Positions 1 through 7,521 of a stretch of DNA of 64,000 bases are shown here, piece after piece (positions within the stretch are counted from its first letter, which is position 1; every line of letters begins with the position of its first letter). A model generated the notes under the pieces. That model searched no databases. It was not told the DNA's origin and was given only the letters and a program-made list of their open reading frames with translations. Source of the stretch: Pseudomonas typographi (lineage in GTDB: Bacteria; Pseudomonadota; Gammaproteobacteria; Pseudomonadales; Pseudomonadaceae); assembly GCF_014694385.1 (NCBI RefSeq), contig NZ_JAAOCA010000001.1, forward strand, positions 235,488 through 299,487. Reading direction: 5' to 3'. Both the position numbers and the translations under genes were made by a program.

Positions 1-460
1 GCAGGCGCTCCACTGCATGTTGGCCACGCGCCACCGGCACCTTGCGATCGTAGAAGCGTGCGGCAATCGGTTCGCGCGCCGAGCGCGCGTCCATCCCCGC
101 CACCGGGGTGTGGCCCCCCCGGGCCCGGAACGCCGGGCCGTTCACGTAGCAGGTCAGCCAAGCGCTTTTGAACAAACCCTGGGCGTCGAGCACCAGGTCG
201 TACCGGCGCTCGCGCAGGCTGGCCTTGAACGCTTTCCATTCACCGCTTTTGTAGGTTTGCCAGAGGTGCTTGCGCCACCGGCGGATGGCCACCGGTATGA
301 CCTTGTCGACCGCCGGGTGCCAGGTAGGCAGCTCGGCAAAGCCCTCTTCGACCACCCAATCGAAACGGATACCTGGGATGGCGCGGGCGGCGTCGGTCAG
401 GGCCGGCATGGCATGTATCACATCGCCGAGCGATGAGGTTTTTATCAACAGTACCCGCAA
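1..460 (-). CDS. waaC: Lipopolysaccharide heptosyltransferase I, partial (3' end outside window)
   Basis: Transfers the first L-glycero-D-manno-heptose onto Kdo of the LPS inner core (GT9 family, cytoplasmic side of the inner membrane). About 153 N-terminal residues are visible. They begin MRVLLIKTSSLGDVIHAMPA, the usual GT9 opening, and continue through an LDAQGLFKSA segment and a SAREPIAARFY block typical of WaaC. The start I choose is TTG at 460, two bases after the waaF stop (TGA at 465-463), so the genes are almost certainly cotranscribed and translationally coupled. No ATG lies at an equivalent position, which is why ATG-only calls miss this gene. The reading frame stays open to the window edge. 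Confidence 0.88.
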   Translation of the reverse strand, partial: MRVLLIKTSSLGDVIHAMPALTDAARAIPGIRFDWVVEEGFAELPTWHPAVDKVIPVAIRRWRKHLWQTYKSGEWKAFKASLRERRYDLVLDAQGLFKSAWLTCYVNGPAFRARGGHTPVAGMDARSAREPIAARFYDRKVPVARGQHAVERL

Positions 461-462
461 TT

Positions 463-1512
463 TCAATCGACCCCGGCCAAGAGGTTGACGGGTACCGGCC
501 CTTCGGCTTGGCGCAACGCCTCGATGACCCGTTGCGGGTCGAGCAGGCGCAGGCAGTTGTAGTGGCCAAAGCGGCAGGTTCGGTCGAAGCAGGGGCTGCA
601 ATCCAAGCCCAAGCGCACAACGCTGACCTGATCGGCCAGCGGCGGGGTGAAGGCCGGCGAGGTAGAGCCATATACCGCCACCAGCGGGCGGTTGAGCGCC
701 GCGGCCACATGCATCAGGCCCGAATCGTTCGCGACCACCGCCTGGGCGCAGGCCATGAGGTCAATGGCCTCGGCCAGGGCGGTTTCGCCACACAGGTTCA
801 CCGACTCTTCGCGCAGCCCAGGGATCAGCCGCTCACGAATAGCCTCACCGACCGGGTGATCTTTTTTCGAGCCGAAGATCCATACCTGCCAGCCCTGGCG
901 GATGCGCTCCTCGGCTACCGTGGCGTAATGCTCGGCGGGCCAGCGCTTGGCCTCGCCGAACTCGGCTCCCGGGCACAGCGCCAGTACCGGGCGGTCCAGT
1001 ACCAGGCCGAACGTACCCAGGGCGGCGGCTTGGCTGTGGGCGTCGATCTGCAAGCGCGGCGGCGGGTACGGCTGGGGCAGTTGCACCCCCGGCGGGTAGG
1101 CCAGGGCCATGAAGCGCTCGATCATCAGTGGGTAGCGCTGTTTGTCGAGCTGGCGCAGGTCGTTGAGCAGCCCATAGCGGTACTCACCGCGCCAGCCGGT
1201 GCGTTTGGCGATGCCGGCAAAGAACGGCACCAGCGCCGACTTGAACGAATTGGGCAGCACGATCGCTTGGTCGTACTGGCCCTTGAGCTGGCGGCCGATG
1301 CGTCGACGGCTGGCCAGGTCGAACACGCCATGACCCAGCGGAAAACTCAACGCAGCGCGCACCTGCGGCATGCGTTCGAGGATCGGGCGGCTCCAATCAG
1401 GGGCGAGCACGTCGATGTGGCACTCGGGGTGCACCTGTTTCAGGCACTGGAACAGTGTCTGGGCCATCACCATGTCGCCGACCCAACTGGGCCCGATGAT
1501 CAAAATTCTCAT
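463..1512 (-). CDS. waaF: ADP-heptose:LPS heptosyltransferase II
   Basis: Adds the second heptose of the LPS inner core, using ADP-heptose, in the cytoplasm. The 349-aa product has normal GT9 length. It starts MRILIIGPSWVGDMVMAQ and carries the DSGLMHVAAAL donor-site signature (Asp about residue 263), followed by the Cys-rich DCSPCFDRTC stretch seen in WaaF proteins. It lies 21 bp downstream of glnE and is followed almost at once by waaC. The gene order glnE-waaF without an intervening ilvE is that of P. putida-type genomes rather than P. aeruginosa. Confidence 0.95.
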   Translation of the reverse strand: MRILIIGPSWVGDMVMAQTLFQCLKQVHPECHIDVLAPDWSRPILERMPQVRAALSFPLGHGVFDLASRRRIGRQLKGQYDQAIVLPNSFKSALVPFFAGIAKRTGWRGEYRYGLLNDLRQLDKQRYPLMIERFMALAYPPGVQLPQPYPPPRLQIDAHSQAAALGTFGLVLDRPVLALCPGAEFGEAKRWPAEHYATVAEERIRQGWQVWIFGSKKDHPVGEAIRERLIPGLREESVNLCGETALAEAIDLMACAQAVVANDSGLMHVAAALNRPLVAVYGSTSPAFTPPLADQVSVVRLGLDCSPCFDRTCRFGHYNCLRLLDPQRVIEALRQAEGPVPVNLLAGVD

Positions 1513-1533
1513 AGGTTTCCAGAAATACCCGCG

Positions 1534-4482
1534 CTAGCCGAGCCCAAGCCCGGCCCAGATTCGCATCACCGTGCGCCGCTCGGCCGCGAACTGGTCGCCC
1601 GGCACTTTCGACGGCTGCTTTTGCAGGGCCTGCCGGTGCGCGGCGGCACGGTAGGCCTTATACGCCTCGCGCAGTTGTTCGGCATCACCGCCTGGCAACA
1701 ACCCGGCCTGCTCCAGGCCTTCGAGGATGCGGATGTTGTCGGTGTAGCGCAGCAACGCCGGATGCGCGCCGGACCACGCCAAGGCCGCGTATTGCACCAT
1801 AAATTCGATATCGACGATACCTCCGGCGTCCTGCTTGAGGTCGAAAGCGGCCTGCGCCTCGAACGCATGGGCACCGCGCCCGGCCTCGGTCGCGCGGGTG
1901 CCGAGGTTGGCGCGCATCTTCGCACGCATCTGGCTCACCTGCTCGCGCAGCGCCGCCTGATCGCGGGGCTGGCCCAGCACCTGGGCGCGGACCCGCTCGA
2001 ACCCGCTGGCCACCTCGCTGTCGCCCACCAACACACGGGCGCGCACCAGCGCCTGGTGCTCCCAGGTCCAGGCATCGTGCAACTGGTAGCGCTCGAAGGC
2101 ACCCAGCGAGCTCACCAACAGCCCCGCGGCGCCGGAGGGGCGCAGGCGCATGTCGACGTCGTAAAGCTGCCCGGAGTTGGTTTGCGCAGTAAGCAGGTGA
2201 ATGATGCGCTGGCCCAGGCGGGTAAAGAACTGCGCACCATCGATGGGCTTGGCGCCATCGGTTTCGGCTTGGGGGTCGCCCTCGTGGATGAACACCAGGT
2301 CCAGGTCCGAACCGTGACCCAGCTCGACGCCACCGACCTTGCCATAACCCACGATCACGAACGCCGGCGCACACAAGCTGCCGTCGGCCCGCAACGGTGT
2401 GCCGTGGCGGGCCGTGGTCTGGCGCCAGGCCAACGCCAGCACCTGTTCCAGAATAGCTTCGGCCAGCCAGGTGAGGTAATCGCTGACCTTCATCAAGGGC
2501 AATGTGCCGGAGATTTCCGAGGCCGCCACCCGCAGGCTGTGGGCCAACTTGAAGTGGCGCAGCGCCTCCATTTGCTGCTCCAGGTCGTCTTCTGGAATGC
2601 GCGCCAGGCGTTCGCGCAATTCGGCCTTCAGTTCCGGCGCCTGCGGCGGGTTGAGCAAACGCCCTTCATTGAGCAGTTCATCGAGCAACAGCGGGAACCG
2701 CGCGATCTGCTCGGCGATCCAGGGGCTGGCGGCGCACAGCGCCAGCAGTTGGCGCAGCGCACCGGGGTTTTCACTGAGCAGCACCAGGTAAGCCGAGCGC
2801 CGCGCCACCGCCTCGACCAAAGGCAGTACCCGGTCCAGCACCCGGTTCGGGTCTGGGTGTTCCGCCGCCTGGGCCAGCAAGCGTGGAATGAACGCATCCA
2901 GGCGTTCGCGGCCGATCCGTTGCATCGCGCGCAACACGCCACTGCCGCGCAGCTCCGCCAATTGCCGGAATGCCCGCTGTGGGTCGGCAAAGCCGGCTTG
3001 TTGCAACTGCCGGCAGGCCGCTTCTTCGCCTGGGCTGTCTTCCCACAGCGGTAGCCACCCACCGCCAGCGACCTCTTCGCAGCGGCCCCCGGCCTCGTCG
3101 CCGGGGTCGGCGATCACCTGGTGAAAATGCCAGGCAATGCGCTCGCGCCAATGCATCAACTGTTCGTGGAAAGCCTCCCAGGTCTCGTAACCCAGCATTA
3201 CCGCCACCCGCGCTTGGTCCCTGGCACCTTCCGGGAGCATTTGCGTCTGGCGGTCGGCGATGGCTTGGATGGCATGCTCGGTGTAGCGCAAAAATTGGTA
3301 ACCCTCGCGCAATTCAGCCACCACGGCCGCCGGCAGGTAACCTTGGCCCTCCAGGGTGGCCAACACGCTAAGCAGCGGCCGTTGTTGCAGGCTCAGGTCG
3401 CGCCCGCCGTGAATCAACTGGTACGCCTGGGCGATGAATTCGACTTCGCGAATACCACCCGAGCCCAGTTTGATATTCCCGGCCATGCCCTTGCGCCGTA
3501 CTTCTTGCTGGATCAACTGCTTCATGGTGCGCAGCGCTTCGATCGCCGAGAAGTCCAGGTAACGCCTGTACACGAACGGGCGCAGCATCTGCAGCAATTG
3601 CTCGCCTTGCTCGGCAGCACCGGCCACGACCCGGGCCTTGATCATGGCGTAACGCTCCCAGTCGCGGCCCTGGTCCTGGTAGTACTGCTCAAGCGCGTTG
3701 AAACTCAGCACCAGCGCCCCGGCAGAACCATACGGGCGCAGGCGCATATCCACACGGAATACGAAGCCGTCGACGGTCACCGGGTCCAGCGCCTTGATCA
3801 AGCGCTGGCCCAGGCGGATGAAGAATGCCTGGTTGTCGAGCGCGCGCTTGGCGCCCACGGTTTCGCCCCCCTCTGGGTAGGCGAAGATCAAGTCGATGTC
3901 GGACGACAAATTCAGCTCACCGGCACCCAGCTTGCCCATCCCCAGCACCACCATGGGTTGGGCTGTACCGCTGCGCTGGCCAGTGGGTACACCGTATTGT
4001 TCGCAGTGGCGCGGGTATAACCAACGATACGCCTCATCTATACAAGCATCGGCAAGTTCAGACAGGTCACGGCAGGTTTGCGCAAGGTCGGCCTGGCGGG
4101 TGAGGTCGCGCCAGATGATCCGTACCTGCTGGCGGTTGCGCTGCTGGCGCAAGGCGCGGCCCAATTCCTCCTCATTGGCGGCTTGGGCAACCGCCGTAGC
4201 CACTTGCGCGCGCAACTCACCGGGGGCCATAGGCCGGTCCAGGTCGCCACTGCCGACCAAGCCCAGCAGCAGTTCGGGGCTGCGCCGGACCTGCTCGGCA
4301 ACGAAATCGCTCAGGGCCAGCACCCGGTCGAACGCCGCCCAACGTGCCGCGCTCCACCCCGCCACCGCGGGCCCGTCGCTTGCGTTGGACGCCTCGCGGG
4401 ACGCCTCGCGGAACGCCTCGCGCTGGCTATTGACCAACCCGTTGAGTGAAGGGGGAACGGCTATCAGCGCTGGGAGGCTCAT
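1534..4482 (-). CDS. glnE: Bifunctional glutamine synthetase adenylyltransferase/deadenylyltransferase
   Basis: Controls glutamine synthetase by adding or removing AMP, in response to PII protein and glutamine. The 982-aa protein has the expected two nucleotidyltransferase halves. The N-terminal deadenylylating domain has GMGKLGAGELN followed by SSDIDLIF (Asp195/Asp197). The C-terminal adenylylating domain has GYGKVGGVELGHGSDLDLVF (Asp726/Asp728). The ATG at 4482 has an AAGGA ribosome-binding sequence a few bases upstream. An in-frame 12-bp tandem repeat encodes a repeated REA(S/F) segment near residues 21-32. It is divergent from aceE across a 382-bp gap and first in the operon with waaF and waaC. 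Confidence 0.97.
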   Translation of the reverse strand: MSLPALIAVPPSLNGLVNSQREAFREASREASNASDGPAVAGWSAARWAAFDRVLALSDFVAEQVRRSPELLLGLVGSGDLDRPMAPGELRAQVATAVAQAANEEELGRALRQQRNRQQVRIIWRDLTRQADLAQTCRDLSELADACIDEAYRWLYPRHCEQYGVPTGQRSGTAQPMVVLGMGKLGAGELNLSSDIDLIFAYPEGGETVGAKRALDNQAFFIRLGQRLIKALDPVTVDGFVFRVDMRLRPYGSAGALVLSFNALEQYYQDQGRDWERYAMIKARVVAGAAEQGEQLLQMLRPFVYRRYLDFSAIEALRTMKQLIQQEVRRKGMAGNIKLGSGGIREVEFIAQAYQLIHGGRDLSLQQRPLLSVLATLEGQGYLPAAVVAELREGYQFLRYTEHAIQAIADRQTQMLPEGARDQARVAVMLGYETWEAFHEQLMHWRERIAWHFHQVIADPGDEAGGRCEEVAGGGWLPLWEDSPGEEAACRQLQQAGFADPQRAFRQLAELRGSGVLRAMQRIGRERLDAFIPRLLAQAAEHPDPNRVLDRVLPLVEAVARRSAYLVLLSENPGALRQLLALCAASPWIAEQIARFPLLLDELLNEGRLLNPPQAPELKAELRERLARIPEDDLEQQMEALRHFKLAHSLRVAASEISGTLPLMKVSDYLTWLAEAILEQVLALAWRQTTARHGTPLRADGSLCAPAFVIVGYGKVGGVELGHGSDLDLVFIHEGDPQAETDGAKPIDGAQFFTRLGQRIIHLLTAQTNSGQLYDVDMRLRPSGAAGLLVSSLGAFERYQLHDAWTWEHQALVRARVLVGDSEVASGFERVRAQVLGQPRDQAALREQVSQMRAKMRANLGTRATEAGRGAHAFEAQAAFDLKQDAGGIVDIEFMVQYAALAWSGAHPALLRYTDNIRILEGLEQAGLLPGGDAEQLREAYKAYRAAAHRQALQKQPSKVPGDQFAAERRTVMRIWAGLGLG
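4387..4422. repeat. 12-bp tandem repeat, three copies, inside glnE
   Basis: Units GGACGCCTCGCG, GGACGCCTCGCG and GAACGCCTCGCG lie head to tail on the plus strand. On the coding strand they give a repeated Arg-Glu-Ala-Ser/Phe segment in the variable N-terminus of GlnE. Copy-number change would stay in frame. Confidence 0.85.
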
Positions 4483-4687
4483 GGTCTATCCTTGAAGCCG
4501 CGAACCCCGGCGTTTTGAGACGAAAAATGCACCGCAACAGCGAACCCGACTGTCGAACAAAAATTAAAGATTGCGCAAAATGAATGAAATTTGGCAGTAC
4601 GCATCAATAACGACCTTATAGAGACTTATTTTTAACCCACAGGATCGATTATGCTCACAACCCGCCGATGCCCGAGAGGCAATCGCC

Positions 4688-4702
4688 TGTAGTTTTACTA
4701 CT
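4688..4702. promoter_or_regulatory. Operator-like palindrome 1 upstream of aceE
   Basis: TGTAGT-TTT-ACTACT: a hyphenated palindrome with 5-bp perfect arms (GTAGT/ACTAC). It matches the second palindrome 52 bp downstream, about five helical turns centre to centre. The pattern resembles sites of the RpiR-family regulator HexR in Pseudomonas. The regulator's identity is inference. Confidence 0.6.
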
Positions 4703-4739
4703 GCCCCCGCCATCCGGATGCATGAAAAGCGAATTGATT

Positions 4740-4754
4740 TGTAGTAAAACTACA
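4740..4754. promoter_or_regulatory. Operator-like palindrome 2 upstream of aceE
   Basis: TGTAGT-AAA-ACTACA, with perfect 6-bp arms. It lies about 110 bp before the aceE start and downstream of the tentative promoter, so a bound protein could act as a roadblock. Paired with the site at 4688-4702. Confidence 0.62.
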
Positions 4755-4864
4755 GCCCCGCCGGGCCAACCTCCGGTAATCCAAGAATTCATGTCGTCTG
4801 CCCACAAGGCCAGTCGCAAACTCAGGTCATCGATTCTGGTGGCCTTTCCGCCCTGGAGCAAGCC

Positions 4865-7510
4865 ATGCAAGACCTCGATCCCGTCGAAACCCAGGAATGG
4901 CTGGACGCGCTGGAGTCGGTTCTCGATAAAGAAGGCGAAGACCGTGCTCACTATCTGATGACCCGTATGGGCGAGTTGGCAACCCGCAGCGGTTCCCAGT
5001 TGCCTTACGCCATCACCACGCCATACCGCAATACCATCCCCGTCACCCACGAAGCACGCATGCCTGGCGACCTGTTCATGGAACGCCGCATCCGTTCGCT
5101 GGTGCGCTGGAATGCCTTGGCCATGGTCGTTCGCACCAACCTCAGGGACTCGGACCTGGGCGGACACATCTCCAGCTTCGCGTCCAGTGCGACGCTGTAC
5201 GACATCGGGTTCAACTACTTTTTCCAAGCCCCGACCGAGGAGCATGGCGGCGACCTGGTGTTCTTCCAAGGCCACGCTTCGCCCGGCATCTATGCGCGCG
5301 CCTTCATGGAAGGCCGTATCAGCGAAGGGCAAATGGACAACTTCCGCCAGGAAGTCGGCGGCAACGGTTTGTCGTCCTACCCACACCCTTGGCTGATGCC
5401 CGATTTCTGGCAGTTCCCGACCGTGTCGATGGGCTTGGGGCCGATCCAGGCGATCTACCAGGCCCGCTTTATGAAGTACCTGGAAAGCCGAGGCTTCATC
5501 CCTGCCGGCAAGCAAAAGGTTTGGTGCTTCCTGGGCGATGGCGAATGCGACGAACCGGAATCGCTGGGTGCCATCTCCCTGGCTGGCCGCGAAAAGCTCG
5601 ACAACCTGATTTTTGTCATCAACTGCAACCTGCAGCGCCTCGATGGCCCGGTTCGCGGCAATGGCAAGATCATCCAGGAACTGGAGGGGGTCTTCCGCGG
5701 CGCCCAGTGGAACGTCAACAAGGTGGTCTGGGGGCGCTTCTGGGACCCGTTGCTGGCCAAGGACACCGACGGCCTGCTGCAGCGGCGCATGGACGAAGTG
5801 GTCGACGGCGAGTACCAGAACTATAAGGCCAAGGACGGTGCGTTCGTGCGCGAGCACTTCTTCAACTCGCCCGAGCTGAAGAAAATGGTCGAAGACCTCT
5901 CCGACGACGAAATCTGGAAGCTCAACCGCGGCGGCCACGACCCGTACAAGGTCTATGCGGCCTATCACGAGGCGGTCCACCATAGCGGCCAGCCGACAGT
6001 GATCCTGGCCAAGACCATCAAGGGTTACGGTACCGGTGCCGGTGAAGCGAAGAACACCGCGCATAACACCAAAAAGGTCGATGTAGACAGCCTGCGCAAA
6101 TTCCGCGACCGTTTCGACATCCCGGTGCGCGACGAAGACCTGGAAAAACTGCCGTTCTTCAAGCCCGAACAAGGCAGCGCCGAGGCCCGTTACCTGGCTG
6201 AGCGCCGCGCCGCGCTGGGCGGCTTCGTGCCGCAACGCCGCGCCAAGAGTTTCAGCGTGCCCACCCCACCGCTGGACACCCTCAAGGCTATTCTCGACGG
6301 CTCTGGCGACCGCGAAATCTCCACGACCATGGCCTTCGTGCGGGTGCTGTCGCAGTTGGTCAAAGATAAAGACATCGGCCCGCGCATCGTGCCGATCATC
6401 CCGGACGAAGCCCGTACCTTCGGCATGGAAGGCATGTTCCGCCAGTTGGGCATCTATTCCTCGGTCGGGCAACTTTACGACCCGGTCGATAAAGACCAGG
6501 TGATGTTCTACCGCGAAGACAAAAAAGGCCAGATCCTCGAAGAGGGCATCAACGAAGCGGGCGCCATGTCGTCGTTCATCGCCGCCGGCACCTCCTACAG
6601 CACCCACAATCAGCCGATGCTGCCGTTCTACATCTTCTATTCGATGTTCGGCTTCCAACGTATCGGCGATTTGGCTTGGGCGGCCGGCGACAGCCGTACC
6701 CGCGGCTTCCTGATCGGTGGCACCTCCGGGCGTACCACGCTCAATGGTGAAGGCCTGCAGCACGAAGACGGCCACAGCCACCTGATGGCGGCGACCATTC
6801 CGAACTGCCGCACGTATGATCCCACCTACGGCTATGAACTGGCGGTGATCATCCGCGAAGGCATGCGCCAGATGACCGAAGAGCAGCAGGACGTCTTTTA
6901 CTACATCACCGTGATGAACGAGGCGTATCACCAACCTGCCCTGCCCGAAGGCGCCGAAGACGGCATCATCCGCGGCATGTACCTGCTTGAGGAAGACACC
7001 CGCGAAGCCTCGCACCACGTGCAGTTGCTCGGTTCCGGCACCATCCTGCGGGAAGTGCGCGAAGCGGCGAAAATCCTGCGCGAGCAATACAATGTCGGTG
7101 CCGACGTATGGAGCGTCACCAGCTTCAACGAACTGCGCCGTGACGGCCTCGCCGTGGAGCGCGCCAACCGCCTGCACCCAGGCGAGAAACCCGCGCAAAC
7201 CTATGTAGAACAGTGCTTGGACGGGCGCAAGGGCCCTGTCGTCGCCTCTACCGACTACATGAAGCTGTACGCCGAGCAAATCCGCCAGTGGGTACCGACC
7301 CGCGAGTACAAAGTGCTGGGCACCGACGGTTTCGGCCGCAGCGACAGCCGCAAGAAACTGCGTCACTTCTTCGAGGTAGACCGCCACTTCGTGGTTCTGG
7401 CAGCCCTGGAAGCGTTGGCCGACCGCGGTGATATCGAACGCAAGGTGGTGGCCGAGGCCATCGCCAAGTTCGGCATCGACCCCGACAAACGCAACCCGCT
7501 GGACTGCTAA
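4865..7510 (+). CDS. aceE: Pyruvate dehydrogenase E1 component (homodimeric type)
   Basis: Thiamine-diphosphate-dependent decarboxylation of pyruvate and reductive acetylation of the lipoyl groups of AceF; cytoplasmic complex. The 881-aa length is typical of the single-chain AceE family. The ThDP/Mg motif begins GDGECDEPESLG at residue 224 and ends near INCNLQRLDG. The C-terminal transketolase-like portion includes GFQRIGDLAWAAGDSR and SGRTTLNGEGLQHEDGHSH. The start ATG at 4865 is preceded by GGAG. aceF begins 11 bp after the stop, so the two form one operon. A pair of palindromes upstream suggests repression or activation by a sugar-acid or pyruvate-sensing regulator. Confidence 0.97.
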   Translation: MQDLDPVETQEWLDALESVLDKEGEDRAHYLMTRMGELATRSGSQLPYAITTPYRNTIPVTHEARMPGDLFMERRIRSLVRWNALAMVVRTNLRDSDLGGHISSFASSATLYDIGFNYFFQAPTEEHGGDLVFFQGHASPGIYARAFMEGRISEGQMDNFRQEVGGNGLSSYPHPWLMPDFWQFPTVSMGLGPIQAIYQARFMKYLESRGFIPAGKQKVWCFLGDGECDEPESLGAISLAGREKLDNLIFVINCNLQRLDGPVRGNGKIIQELEGVFRGAQWNVNKVVWGRFWDPLLAKDTDGLLQRRMDEVVDGEYQNYKAKDGAFVREHFFNSPELKKMVEDLSDDEIWKLNRGGHDPYKVYAAYHEAVHHSGQPTVILAKTIKGYGTGAGEAKNTAHNTKKVDVDSLRKFRDRFDIPVRDEDLEKLPFFKPEQGSAEARYLAERRAALGGFVPQRRAKSFSVPTPPLDTLKAILDGSGDREISTTMAFVRVLSQLVKDKDIGPRIVPIIPDEARTFGMEGMFRQLGIYSSVGQLYDPVDKDQVMFYREDKKGQILEEGINEAGAMSSFIAAGTSYSTHNQPMLPFYIFYSMFGFQRIGDLAWAAGDSRTRGFLIGGTSGRTTLNGEGLQHEDGHSHLMAATIPNCRTYDPTYGYELAVIIREGMRQMTEEQQDVFYYITVMNEAYHQPALPEGAEDGIIRGMYLLEEDTREASHHVQLLGSGTILREVREAAKILREQYNVGADVWSVTSFNELRRDGLAVERANRLHPGEKPAQTYVEQCLDGRKGPVVASTDYMKLYAEQIRQWVPTREYKVLGTDGFGRSDSRKKLRHFFEVDRHFVVLAALEALADRGDIERKVVAEAIAKFGIDPDKRNPLDC

Positions 7511-7521
7511 GGAGAACCTTC

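Larger units (their letters stand above)
4483..4864. other. glnE-aceE divergent intergenic region
   Basis: 382 bp without a convincing gene. The half next to glnE is AT-richer. A tentative sigma70-like element for aceE is TTGGCA (4591-4596) with CTTATA/TTATAG about 18-19 bp on, which would start transcription near 4627. Downstream of it lie two related palindromes (4688-4702 and 4740-4754) and then the aceE leader with GGAG at 4855-4858. Confidence 0.5.

Noticed and set aside
433..3054. 873-codon open frame on the plus strand opposite waaF/glnE
   Set aside because: Antisense to two well-conserved genes; its length comes from the high-GC codon bias and it shows no family motif.
4651..4692. 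13-codon ORF (MLTTRRCPRGNRL) as a possible aceE leader peptide
   Set aside because: No ribosome-binding site, no run of regulatory codons and no terminator structure; the stop merely overlaps the first palindrome.
4655..7387. 910-codon minus-strand frame opposite aceE
   Set aside because: Complement of the strongly conserved aceE frame; composition typical of antisense high-GC frames.
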